Origin: a virus
Strand: one strand, 5' to 3'
Length of the DNA stretch: 21,154 nucleotides
IMG/VR virus record: IMGVR_UViG_3300030107_004513
Span: 1 to 21,154 of that record
Shown here: positions 1 to 7,270 of the stretch, one piece after another
How the letters are laid out: each line of letters begins with the position of its first letter
How positions within the stretch are numbered: position 1 is the first letter of the stretch
Made by a program: the position numbers and the translations under genes
The notes under the pieces: model-generated
What the model was told of the DNA's origin: nothing
Database searches by the model: none
What the model saw: the letters and a program-made list of their open reading frames with translations, nothing else

Positions 1-1172
1 GTGCTGTTGTCGGTGGATCAATTGGTGCATTATTTGGTGGAGTAGGTGCTGCTCCTGGTGCTGCAATTGGTGGATTTATTGGTGGTGTGGGTGGTAGTAT
101 AATAGGATCAGGTATAGGTAGTGGTATAGCAGATTTTATTACTGGTGCTGATGGTAGAAGGAAAATAGAAGAGAAAAGAGTTATAGCAATGACAACTAAA
201 AGTTCATTTTCTCATGCTTTAGATGATTTTGATAGAATTTTAAATAAACTTGAAAGAGTAGGTGCTAATAGAGTAGTTGGTGGTAGAGATAAAGATGAAG
301 AAGGAGGAGGATTTAGGAATCCTTTCACTGTACCTGGTACTCCTTGGTGGCGAAATCCATGGGTAAATTTAGGTGGTGGTGTTGTAATGGGAATTATAGC
401 GACACTAATACCATTTGATGCTATAGGAGGAGACATTGTGGCATGGGCTAATGTTGCTAGACTTGCTAGGAAGATTCCAATTCTTAGAAAACTTTTGAAA
501 TTGAAAAGTGCTAGTAAGTCTTCAATAGTTTTACAAAAGAAAGGAGAGTTAGCATTAGTAAGAAAGAATTGGTTTGATGCAGGTCGAGCGAAGGCGTTTT
601 GGCGAAGTCTTATGGATATGGGAAAGTCGTTTAGAACTCCTAATGTTGAGATAGAAAGAAGAGTATTAGATGCACAACTAATGGTGAATAAGATTAGAGC
701 AGTTGTTCAACCCAGTAAAACAATGAGAATGCTGGAAAAGTTTGTAAAAAAATGGAAAATATTCCAAAAAACGTTGAATCAAAAGAAACTACCACCACAA
801 GGAGGTACAACTAAAATTCCACGGACGATAACGAAGAAATTCTCTAAAGGTTCTTCAGCTACAGTTAATGTAAATGCAAATAAGGGTACAACTATTCCAA
901 CAAAAGCAGACGGTGGTCCTGTTATAGCAGGTAAACCATACATTGTGGGTGAAATTGGTGAAGAACTTTTCATTCCTGAAGAGGATGGTTATATTGTTTC
1001 TAATGCAGATTTACCTGCATCAGAAGTTCTTGTGATAAACAATGGTGCAGATACGGTTTATATTCCACATGTAAATAATATTGGAGGTGTAAGTGGTAGC
1101 AGGAAAAGTGGACCAAATTCTTACAGTGTTGCTGCTAAATATGCTGAGATGGCACAACTACTTACCACATAA
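1..1172 (+). CDS. Tail tape-measure-like protein, C-terminal part (5' truncated by window)
   Basis: The reading frame is open from the first bases (first full codon at 3), so the gene begins upstream; 389 residues are visible. The visible N-terminus is a glycine-zipper-like hydrophobic stretch (repeated GG, GA and GI steps over about 55 residues). A second hydrophobic segment follows around nt 360-470, then a basic helical region rich in K and R (nt 470-830). Near the C-terminus (nt 909-980) is the pattern GGPV-x-AGKPY-x-VGE-x-GEELF-x-P. This pattern is typical of the ends of tail tape-measure proteins of many tailed phages. Tape measures set tail length and sit inside the tube above the hub. 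The stop overlaps the ATG of the gp27-like gene (TAATG), which fits a tail-core operon. The family call is inferred from motif and context; another ejected or membrane-active virion protein is possible. Confidence 0.6.
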   Translation, partial: AVVGGSIGALFGGVGAAPGAAIGGFIGGVGGSIIGSGIGSGIADFITGADGRRKIEEKRVIAMTTKSSFSHALDDFDRILNKLERVGANRVVGGRDKDEEGGGFRNPFTVPGTPWWRNPWVNLGGGVVMGIIATLIPFDAIGGDIVAWANVARLARKIPILRKLLKLKSASKSSIVLQKKGELALVRKNWFDAGRAKAFWRSLMDMGKSFRTPNVEIERRVLDAQLMVNKIRAVVQPSKTMRMLEKFVKKWKIFQKTLNQKKLPPQGGTTKIPRTITKKFSKGSSATVNVNANKGTTIPTKADGGPVIAGKPYIVGEIGEELFIPEEDGYIVSNADLPASEVLVINNGADTVYIPHVNNIGGVSGSRKSGPNSYSVAAKYAEMAQLLTT

Positions 1173-2452
1173 TGAATAGAGATGTAGTTTGGACCAAAGG
1201 TCATAAACTAAAGAGATTTGATATCACTCCTACCAGTAGGGGTGGTGATTTTTTGAATATGATTGGTCAATTAAATAGTTTGAAATACTATGAGGATGTT
1301 ATTGACCCTTCTATACATGTTGAGATAGTTTGTGTAGATACTCATGGGTTTTATAATGAATTACCTATTAGAAGTGGATCTCCTGTAAGTGTAGAGATAA
1401 CTCATCCTAGTCAAGAAAAACCATTGAAGTTTGATATAAAAGGTGACCCATTAGTAATTACAAATATTAGTAATCATGTTGCTGATAATAAAAGAGAAGC
1501 ATATGTCCTTACTTTAGAAACTAAAGCTGCTATCAATAATCATATTACACGGGTTTGGGAAAAGAAAACGGGTTCTATTACAAGTACTGTAAAAAATATT
1601 TTGAGTAGTAAGTTACAAGTTCCTGGTAATAAGATGATGGCTAAGAACTTTGATACTACGAGTAATACATATGAGTTCTATGGTAATTACCGAAGACCTT
1701 TTAAAGTTATAAGTGATTTGTGTCCTAGGTCTATACCAGATGGTGTTGATGGTAATAGTTCTAGTAGTGGGAGTGGTGGATTTTTATTCTTTGAAACACA
1801 AGATGGATGGAATTTTAGGAGTAGTGATAAGTTATTTGCTAGTGATCCAGTTGAAAAATATCTGATGACTACTTATAAGACAGGAATGGATCCTAAGAAT
1901 AATTTCATGCTTGCTTCTCAACCAGTTTGGAAAGAAAGTCATGATATACTAAAAAAACTAAGATCTGGAGCTTACAAAACTGCTAATTGGTATTATGATG
2001 TCCTTACCAGAAAAGTGCTTTTTTCTGAATATTCATATGATAAGGCACAAAAACACCAAAAGAAAGCAAACAAAGAAGTAGTACTACCTACCGATTATAA
2101 AGATTCCTATTCTAGGATAATTTTAGGTACTATTGATAAAGGAACTACAACTACTGATGTTTCTGGTTCAGGAGCTGCCAAACCACAGGATCAGGCAAAT
2201 TACCAAGCACAATCTAGTTCACGATATTCTAGTGTATTTGGTCAGACTCTAAACATTACTGTACCAATGAACTTATCATTGAGAGCAGGTAATATGTTAG
2301 AACTTGAATTTCCTGATCTAAATAATCCACGTGGTAAGAATGCACAATCTGGTAAATATATGATTGCCAGATTAGCCCATGAATTTGGTAATCCCCAAGG
2401 TGATTTCACTGGACTTACACTTGTAAGAGACACTTTCCAAAAGAATAAGTAA
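1172..2452 (+). CDS. 27: Baseplate central hub protein, T4 gp27-like
   Basis: This 426-aa protein is close in size to T4 gp27 (391 aa), which forms a trimeric torus joining the tail tube to the gp5 spike. The sequence has the expected beta-rich layout. The N-terminal domain (about 1-130) contains DPSIHVEI and GDPLVITNI-type strands followed by a segment on alternate conformations (REAYVLTLE). A middle domain follows with YEFYGNYRRPFKVI and GGFLFFETQDGWNF. The C-terminal barrel (about 350-426) has LNITVPMNLSLRAGNMLEL and ends in a YMIARLAHEF / TGLTLVRDTF pattern, like the last domain of gp27 and VgrG-type hubs. It starts at an ATG overlapping the upstream stop, with no clear Shine-Dalgarno, so coupling to the tape-measure gene is likely. 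The gp5-like gene lies 271 nt downstream. A Ser/Gly-rich loop lies near residues 190-202. Confidence 0.75.
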   Translation: MNRDVVWTKGHKLKRFDITPTSRGGDFLNMIGQLNSLKYYEDVIDPSIHVEIVCVDTHGFYNELPIRSGSPVSVEITHPSQEKPLKFDIKGDPLVITNISNHVADNKREAYVLTLETKAAINNHITRVWEKKTGSITSTVKNILSSKLQVPGNKMMAKNFDTTSNTYEFYGNYRRPFKVISDLCPRSIPDGVDGNSSSSGSGGFLFFETQDGWNFRSSDKLFASDPVEKYLMTTYKTGMDPKNNFMLASQPVWKESHDILKKLRSGAYKTANWYYDVLTRKVLFSEYSYDKAQKHQKKANKEVVLPTDYKDSYSRIILGTIDKGTTTTDVSGSGAAKPQDQANYQAQSSSRYSSVFGQTLNITVPMNLSLRAGNMLELEFPDLNNPRGKNAQSGKYMIARLAHEFGNPQGDFTGLTLVRDTFQKNK

Positions 2453-2453
2453 C

Positions 2454-2723
2454 ATGACCACTAAAACTCCAGAACATGACCTCGACCATGAGGTTTATAT
2501 TGATCCTAAGGATCATAAAGAGCATGTCAATCATGGTATGATTGAATACAGTGAAGAAGATTTGAAGATGCACAACGATGCTTTCCATGCTCATGAAGAG
2601 GGTGAAGAGAATCCAGGTGGTGCTAAGATCAATGACTGGCACACACGCCATGAGGATCAGCACTTAGAAGTGTATTGTGATAATCATCCAGACTCATTAG
2701 AATGTAGAGTGTATGACGACTAA
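2454..2723 (+). CDS. Small acidic His-rich protein of the hub operon, unknown function
   Basis: An 89-aa protein I cannot assign to a family with a known function. It is strongly charged: 12 histidines and many Asp and Glu, with almost no hydrophobic core. Two cysteines (C75 and C84) sit in the ending VYCDNHPDSLECRVYDD, a tail I associate with small cyanophage proteins. It starts 1 nt after the gp27-like stop, and its own stop overlaps the ATG of the gp5-like gene (TAATG). It is thus wedged between two hub genes and very likely translated with them. Histidines and the Cys pair could bind metal, but the spacing gives no classical zinc finger. A hub chaperone or a small baseplate component are guesses from position only. 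Confidence 0.6.
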   Translation: MTTKTPEHDLDHEVYIDPKDHKEHVNHGMIEYSEEDLKMHNDAFHAHEEGEENPGGAKINDWHTRHEDQHLEVYCDNHPDSLECRVYDD

Positions 2724-4708
2724 TGCTTGAATCACGCCACTCAAATATAGATTTTCTCGGTAAAGATGGTTTCCACTGGTTTCTTGGACAAGTGGCTCCT
2801 GATAAATCTTGGCGTGATAAAAACAATCAGAACTTTGATAATGGTTTTAGGGCAAAGGTAAGGATTCTAGGATATCATCCTGCTGGAGCAGACGGTATAT
2901 CTGATGATGACTTACCATGGGCTCATTTTTTAGTATCACCTCAGTTCGGTGCTGGTAACAATTATCAAGGTACTAGTTTTGCCCTTCAAGGGGGTGAGAT
3001 GGTTTTTGGATTCTTCCTTGATGGGGAAGAAGGTCAGCAACCTGTGGTTGTTGGTGCTTTTTATGCCAATTATAATATTGCTGATGTAGAAGAATATAAA
3101 AAAGTAGTATCACAGGGTACTAGTAATTTCAAACCATTTTCTTTTGATGAAAAGCTAGAGAAAGGTGATAATATTAGACTGCAAAAAGATGAAGCAAATT
3201 TAGCTTCTGGTGGTGTTCCTGATAGTAATAGTACAGTACGTGATGAATCTAGTACTGCAAAAGGTACTATAATCAAGCATTATGATAATGAGACTCAAGA
3301 AGTTGAGGTAGCACAGAAATGTGATCCTCCTAAGGCAGGAGTGGGTGATTCTACCAAAGAACTTCAAGGATTTATGGGTAAGACCTCAAAACTTAAAAAG
3401 ACTAAAGAGGGTTATGTAGATCCTGTTACAAATAAAACTGTCAACATGGATAAGATGGTTGACAAGACTTCTAGTAAGATGGCTGGTGGAATTTCTGGTT
3501 CTGTTAGAGGTGCTAGAAAAGGATTATTCACACAAATAAACAAAGGTGTTGATGAATCAGTTAGTTTCTTAGAGCCAGATCATCTAGTCAAAAACCTTGA
3601 GATCAAAAAGCAGAAAGATTCCATTTATTGTTTGATAGAGAATGTTATAAATGGACTCAAGAATATGATTGCTAATTTCTTGAAAGGAATGCTTGGTAAG
3701 TTAGCTAATTTTCCACTTTGTGCAGCAGAACAATTTATGGGTGGTTTGATGGCAAGTATAACAGATAAGATTCAAAATCTTATTGGTGGACCACTTGCTG
3801 CTATTGGTGCATTAGCAGGTATTCAACTACCAGCATTCTCTTCGATGATGGCTGATGCACTTGATATGCAGCAGACTGGTTTAGCGTTATTCAGTTGTGA
3901 AGGTATGGAATGTGAACCTAATCCTAATGATGTTATTACAAATGTTGGACCTGATCCTAAGGCACTTTTAGATTTCAATAGGGTTCTTGGTTTAGCTGGT
4001 GGATTGAGTGGATTAGTTGGTAATATTGATGGAATGATAAATGGTATGTTCCCTAATATTTTAGGAGGTGGTGGAGGTCTTGGTCCTGTAGGAGCATTAG
4101 CTGGACCATGTAATACTGAGACTAAGGATTGTGGACCACCTAGAATAGAAATATTTGGTGGCGGTGGTATAGGTGCTGTTGCTAATGCAGTTATAAATGA
4201 AACAGGTCAGGTAGTTGGTGCTAATATGAAGAATTTGGGTGTTGGTTATACTGAAGCACCTTATGTTGCTATTATAGATGATTGTGATAATGGTAGGGGT
4301 GCTACTGGTACTCCTGTTGTCGAGGATGGTCAGATTACAAATATTATTGTCACTAATACTGGTGGTGGTTATCTTGGTGCTGGTGATTCAGAAGGTGTAG
4401 ATGTTATAGGAGAAGTTGAGAACATTCAAGTAGTTTCTACTGGGGCAGGTTATCAAGAAGGTGATCTAATTGTAAGTAATAGTGGTCAGACATTGACACC
4501 TATCATAGAAGATGGTAGAATTACAGGTGCTACTGGTAGGATTGATTTGGGATTAACTAAGGTTCCAGCATTATTTGTTGAAAGTACGACTGGTGGTGGT
4601 GCTGTTATTAGACCAATTATTAAGTTTACTAAGAGAGAAGATTATACTGATCCAGTTGTTCCTGAGGCTAGAGTGATTAGAGTAGTTGACTGTGCGAGGA
4701 TTTACTAA
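2723..4708 (+). CDS. 5: Baseplate hub protein with gp5-like OB-fold, no lysozyme domain
   Basis: A 661-aa protein. The first ~130 residues match the N-terminal OB-fold of T4 gp5: HWFLGQV near 13, RAKVRILGYHP near 44, DDLPWAHFLVSPQFG, then MVFGFFLDGEEGQQPVVVGAF. In T4 this domain docks on gp27. After it comes a charged linker (about 130-300). Then a hydrophobic helical region (about 305-385, NVINGLKNMIANFLKGML) and a Gly-rich segment with Cys pairs follow. From about 480 to 640 there are repeated GxGY units (LGVGYTEAP near 506, TGGGYLGAGD, TGAGYQEGD), also seen in the fibre proteins downstream. I see no region resembling the T4 gp5 lysozyme domain, and no octad beta-helix; the latter appears to be encoded by the next gene. 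It starts by TAATG overlap. The OB-fold assignment is strong and the rest is descriptive. Confidence 0.75.
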   Translation: MLESRHSNIDFLGKDGFHWFLGQVAPDKSWRDKNNQNFDNGFRAKVRILGYHPAGADGISDDDLPWAHFLVSPQFGAGNNYQGTSFALQGGEMVFGFFLDGEEGQQPVVVGAFYANYNIADVEEYKKVVSQGTSNFKPFSFDEKLEKGDNIRLQKDEANLASGGVPDSNSTVRDESSTAKGTIIKHYDNETQEVEVAQKCDPPKAGVGDSTKELQGFMGKTSKLKKTKEGYVDPVTNKTVNMDKMVDKTSSKMAGGISGSVRGARKGLFTQINKGVDESVSFLEPDHLVKNLEIKKQKDSIYCLIENVINGLKNMIANFLKGMLGKLANFPLCAAEQFMGGLMASITDKIQNLIGGPLAAIGALAGIQLPAFSSMMADALDMQQTGLALFSCEGMECEPNPNDVITNVGPDPKALLDFNRVLGLAGGLSGLVGNIDGMINGMFPNILGGGGGLGPVGALAGPCNTETKDCGPPRIEIFGGGGIGAVANAVINETGQVVGANMKNLGVGYTEAPYVAIIDDCDNGRGATGTPVVEDGQITNIIVTNTGGGYLGAGDSEGVDVIGEVENIQVVSTGAGYQEGDLIVSNSGQTLTPIIEDGRITGATGRIDLGLTKVPALFVESTTGGGAVIRPIIKFTKREDYTDPVVPEARVIRVVDCARIY

Positions 4709-5379
4709 TGACAGGAACACCTAATGCATTTAATACACCACCACCTGAGAATGGACTGTCTTTTAGTGAGGCAGTTGAGGCAGGAAAGGATATTCCTGTT
4801 GAGGGAGGAGAGCAACCAGAAGGTAAATTACTTGTACCACCTATAATTATCAATCACCCTGAGGATGGTAATCTTACTATAGGAAGGGAACGTGATGATG
4901 ATGTACTTAGACATAGAGATGTAGGATTGTATGCTGGTAGTAGTGCTTCTTTACGATTATTTCATGATGGTGGATTTGAACTAAAATCTAGCGAAGATAA
5001 AGATGCTATAAAGGGTTGTAATATACTACAGAATTGTGATGATGCACCGTTGGTTATTAAGTCAAAGGGAGATATAGTAATTGAAGCGGATGGTAGATTC
5101 TCTGTTGTAGCGAATGACATTCGTATGAAAGCAATAAATGCTGATGAAGGTGACATTACATTAAAAGCAAAGCATGATATAAACATAGATGCAAATAATC
5201 GTGCTATAATGCAAGCAGAAAACGTTGTACTTGATGCTAAAGATCGATTAGTATCTCATTCTGAAGGATGGCAGATACTGATCGGTGAAGTTGTTAGGTT
5301 ACACGAACCAAAATCTATGTTGATTCCTGGTCGTTTAGGAAGATACATAAGAGAACAAATCAAAGAACTAAAAGGATAG
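4708..5379 (+). CDS. Beta-helical needle protein, gp5 C-terminal-like
   Basis: A 223-aa protein. After a Pro-rich N-terminus (1-45), residues about 85-190 form short beta repeats with a roughly eight-residue rhythm: GDIVIEADGRFSVVANDIRM, then GDITLKAKHDINIDANN, then AENVVLDAKDRL. This is the pattern of the triple-stranded beta-helix in gp5C and VgrG spikes, which forms the membrane-piercing needle below the hub. In T4 the needle is part of gp5 and is separated by proteolysis; here it appears to be a separate gene directly after the OB-fold protein. The start ATG overlaps the preceding stop (TAATG), and a good Shine-Dalgarno GAGGA lies at 4696-4700. The C-terminus (GRLGRYIREQIKELKG) is helical and basic, unlike a pure needle tip, and may bind a cap protein. 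Confidence 0.65.
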   Translation: MTGTPNAFNTPPPENGLSFSEAVEAGKDIPVEGGEQPEGKLLVPPIIINHPEDGNLTIGRERDDDVLRHRDVGLYAGSSASLRLFHDGGFELKSSEDKDAIKGCNILQNCDDAPLVIKSKGDIVIEADGRFSVVANDIRMKAINADEGDITLKAKHDINIDANNRAIMQAENVVLDAKDRLVSHSEGWQILIGEVVRLHEPKSMLIPGRLGRYIREQIKELKG

Positions 5380-5380
5380 T

Positions 5381-6187
5381 ATGGCTGGATTTAGAGACAT
5401 TGAATCTGGTAAAATCTACATTGGTGTAGAAGAACCAGCAAAATTAGATATGTCAGTAGACACATTGAACGGAGATAAACCGTTCGATGGTACTTTATGT
5501 AATACTGGACCTACATTTCTAGGTAATCATAAAGGTGGATTTGCAAAGGGAACCTTGACTGTAGGAACTGCACTTGGAGACTGGAAACCTGGTGTTGATG
5601 GTAGAGCAGTTCAGGTAGAAGGTGATATTGAAATAAATGGTGAGAAAGCAGAGAATGCAGTTTATATTGATGGTGATGTATATGTTACAGGAAAAGTAGA
5701 TTGTTTGAATAAAGGTAGACTTGCAGATAGATTTGCAACTGCAGATGTAAAAGGTAAAGTTTTTGATATGCCTCATCCTAGTCGAGATGGATATAGACTA
5801 AGATATGCTTGTATTGAAGGTCCAGAAATTGCAGTGTATTGTAGAGGAAGGTGTACTGGTACAGAAATTACATTACCTTCTTATTGGAAAGATCTAGTGT
5901 ATGAAGATAGTATAACAGTTCAACTTACTCCTATTGGATTGCAGCAGAAGATTATAGTAAAAGAATTTGATAATGAAAAAGTTGTATTGGAATCTGATAT
6001 TGGTAATATTGATTGTTTTTATATGATATGTGGTGAGAGAAAGGATGTAAATCCACTTCTTACCGAATATCAAGGAAAACAAACAGACTATCCTGATCCT
6101 AACTGGAGGAAACCGATTGATGATGAGACTAGAAATATGAAAGACCCTCAATATGATTATGGTCAAAACACTAAGACTGTGATATAA
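5381..6187 (+). CDS. Virion protein with PHPS / RGR conserved beta domain
   Basis: A 268-aa protein, preceded by AAAGGA (5371-5376) and starting 1 nt after the needle gene stop. Residues 1-120 are beta-rich (GPTFLGNHKGGFAKGTLTVG, VEGDIEINGE, VYIDGDVYVTGKVD), like fibre shaft strands. Residues about 126-222 carry a conserved phage domain: FDMPHPSRDGYRLRYACIEG, then AVYCRGR, LPSYW, ITVQLTPIG-x-QQ, and IDCFYMICGERKDV. I recall this domain at the ends of various cyanophage and other phage structural proteins, where its role is unclear. The C-terminal tail is Asp-, Pro- and Tyr-rich and probably flexible. Its place after the needle suggests a spike-tip, baseplate or fibre component. The next gene encodes a short relative of residues 161-222. 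Confidence 0.6.
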   Translation: MAGFRDIESGKIYIGVEEPAKLDMSVDTLNGDKPFDGTLCNTGPTFLGNHKGGFAKGTLTVGTALGDWKPGVDGRAVQVEGDIEINGEKAENAVYIDGDVYVTGKVDCLNKGRLADRFATADVKGKVFDMPHPSRDGYRLRYACIEGPEIAVYCRGRCTGTEITLPSYWKDLVYEDSITVQLTPIGLQQKIIVKEFDNEKVVLESDIGNIDCFYMICGERKDVNPLLTEYQGKQTDYPDPNWRKPIDDETRNMKDPQYDYGQNTKTVI

Positions 6188-6188
6188 T
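6160..6188 (+). promoter_or_regulatory. Candidate sigma-70 extended -10 promoter
   Basis: TATAAT at 6183-6188 is preceded by TGA at 6180-6182, giving the extended -10 form TGnTATAAT. A partial -35 (TGGTCA, 6160-6165, 4 of 6 matches) lies 17 nt upstream. Transcription would begin near 6195, about 14 nt before the ATG at 6209. The -10 overlaps the stop codon of the preceding gene. AT-rich DNA makes chance TATAAT common, but the extended element and spacing support it. Confidence 0.4.
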
Positions 6189-6208
6189 ATAAAAAAATAA
6201 TCAAAATC

Positions 6209-6430
6209 ATGGAAGTAAGTGGAATAGTAAAGATTGATGGTATTATTGAATTACCTGAGGATTGGATAGGTGTTGTCAATCCAGAAACTATTACAGTACA
6301 ACTGACAGCTATTGGTGTACAACAAGAACTATTTGTTCAAGGTATTCAGTATGGTGCTAAGGTTATAGTACGTAATGGTGCAGGTGGTCCTATCAATGCC
6401 TACTACCTAGTAAGAGCAGAGTCAAGATGA
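6209..6430 (+). CDS. Mini beta-domain protein, paralogue of the upstream gene's C-terminal domain
   Basis: A 73-aa protein that is essentially one small beta domain. Residues 11-72 align by eye with residues 161-222 of the protein encoded at 5381-6187: IELP-x-x-W against ITLPSYW, ITVQLTAIGVQQ against ITVQLTPIGLQQ, and a final I-x-A-YYLVRAES against I-x-C-FYMICGER. The PHPS and RGR part of the larger domain is absent. There is no clear Shine-Dalgarno in the AT-rich leader. The stop overlaps the start of the dioxygenase gene by 4 nt (ATGA), so the two are probably translated together. It could be a virion decoration, a partner or a substrate of the oxygenase; nothing in the sequence decides between these. 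Confidence 0.6.
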   Translation: MEVSGIVKIDGIIELPEDWIGVVNPETITVQLTAIGVQQELFVQGIQYGAKVIVRNGAGGPINAYYLVRAESR

Positions 6431-7038
6431 TACATACAGATCCTTGGCAGTATATGACTATAGACTCCTTCCTTTCTCCTAAGAGATGGGAGGAGTTTCA
6501 AGCATTAGCATCAATTGAACTGAATAATTATAATGAAAATCCTGAACTTACACCTTCTGGTAAATGGATACGTTGGGTAGATGAGGATATTCTACCAGAA
6601 TCTAATAAACTTCATAAGATGATGGAGAGGTTTAGAGAACCTCCAAAGAATGTAAAGAAAATAATGCATTGGACAGTATGTCCACCAAATTATACAATGC
6701 CTATGCATTGTGATTATCATGCTAGATTCTTTACTGCTGTGTATTACATAAGTCCTAAGGAATCATATGGTACAGTACTCTGTAAGAATGATTCAGCATA
6801 TAATGATACTAACTTACGTAATACACCATTTGAAACTAATGAATATGAATTAGAAGTAGAGTGGAAACAAAATAAGTTATTTGCTTTCAATAACTTAGAC
6901 AAAGCATGGCATTATTATAAGTCAGGAAATGAACCTAGAATTATTATTCAATCATTCTTTGTAGATTTGGATAAAGTACTACCAGGTAAAGAGGAGTGGG
7001 ATCATCTTATAGATATTGATCCATTGACATATGATTGA
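6427..7038 (+). CDS. 2-oxoglutarate/Fe(II)-dependent dioxygenase
   Basis: A 203-aa protein with the signature of the 2OG-Fe(II) oxygenase fold. The metal triad is H94-x-D96 (in MPMHCDYH) and H162 (in DKAWHYY); R171 (in NEPRIIIQSFF) is placed to bind the 2OG carboxylate. The strands around them (RFFTAVYYISP near 100-110, KLFAFNN near 150-156) fit the double-stranded beta-helix core. Length is normal for a single-domain prolyl-hydroxylase-like enzyme. Such enzymes use O2 and 2-oxoglutarate to hydroxylate proteins, small molecules or nucleic acids. Cyanophages carry many of them, mostly with unknown substrates. The gene overlaps the 73-aa gene (ATGA) and lies in a structural cluster, so a virion protein is a possible target, but this is inference. 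Catalytic residues are all present, so it is probably active. Confidence 0.8.
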   Translation: MIHTDPWQYMTIDSFLSPKRWEEFQALASIELNNYNENPELTPSGKWIRWVDEDILPESNKLHKMMERFREPPKNVKKIMHWTVCPPNYTMPMHCDYHARFFTAVYYISPKESYGTVLCKNDSAYNDTNLRNTPFETNEYELEVEWKQNKLFAFNNLDKAWHYYKSGNEPRIIIQSFFVDLDKVLPGKEEWDHLIDIDPLTYD

Positions 7039-7052
7039 AGAGGTGCTATACT
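7024..7052 (+). promoter_or_regulatory. Strong sigma-70 type promoter
   Basis: A consensus -35 TTGACA (7024-7029), a 17-nt spacer and a -10 TATACT (7047-7052; one mismatch to TATAAT) are present. TGC directly before the -10 gives an extended TGn element. The -35 lies in the last codons of the dioxygenase gene. The start would fall near 7059, about 15 nt before the ATG at 7074. This is the best host-type promoter in the window. Confidence 0.6.
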
Positions 7053-7060
7053 GAAGTATA
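7047..7060. repeat. Short inverted repeat over the -10 element
   Basis: TATAC-TGAA-GTATA is a perfect 5-bp inverted repeat with a 4-nt centre. It overlaps the -10 of the candidate promoter and reaches the predicted transcription start. It could be an operator or the base of a small hairpin, but it is short enough to be chance in AT-rich DNA. Confidence 0.3.
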
Positions 7061-7073
7061 CCGCATAATTCTA

Positions 7074-7262
7074 ATGTCGCAGTTTGAAGGTGAGTATGTT
7101 GACAGCGTTTCTGTTGATGTAGCAGCTCGGACTTTTGAAATTCATGGATCTGATGGATCAAAACAAAAAATAAAATGTGATACACCAGAGGAGTTTATGA
7201 ATGTATTGAAAGTCACACGGGAAGCAGGAGAGAAATTCCTAGATATTGAATATGTTTCGTAG
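7074..7262 (+). CDS. Small conserved-type phage protein, unknown function
   Basis: A 62-aa acidic protein starting MSQFEGEYVD. It seems to be one small alpha/beta unit: strands around VSVDVAARTFEIHGSDGSKQ and KIKCD, then a helix EEFMNVLKVTREAGEKF. I know similar short proteins with an EEFM-type helix from cyanophages, without a function. I chose the ATG at 7074 because a further upstream TTG (7035) would place the start inside the strong candidate promoter and add an unrelated basic stretch. No clear Shine-Dalgarno is seen, and the leader from the predicted start is only about 15 nt. The gene's stop overlaps the Shine-Dalgarno of the membrane protein gene, so the two likely form a small transcription unit. 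Confidence 0.55.
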   Translation: MSQFEGEYVDSVSVDVAARTFEIHGSDGSKQKIKCDTPEEFMNVLKVTREAGEKFLDIEYVS

Positions 7263-7270
7263 GAGGAGGA

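Noticed and set aside
87-89. GTG as the start of the first gene
   Set aside because: The same frame stays open to base 3 with a matching glycine-rich sequence, so the gene most likely begins before the window.
6188-6195. TATAAAAA as a late promoter before the 73-aa gene
   Set aside because: Two bases off the TATAAATA consensus at key positions and only 21 nt from the ATG; the extended -10 just before it explains the AT-rich run better.
7035-7073. TTG start extending the 62-aa protein by 13 residues
   Set aside because: The extension lies on the candidate -10 and transcription start, and its residues differ in character from the rest; ATG 7074 is preferred.
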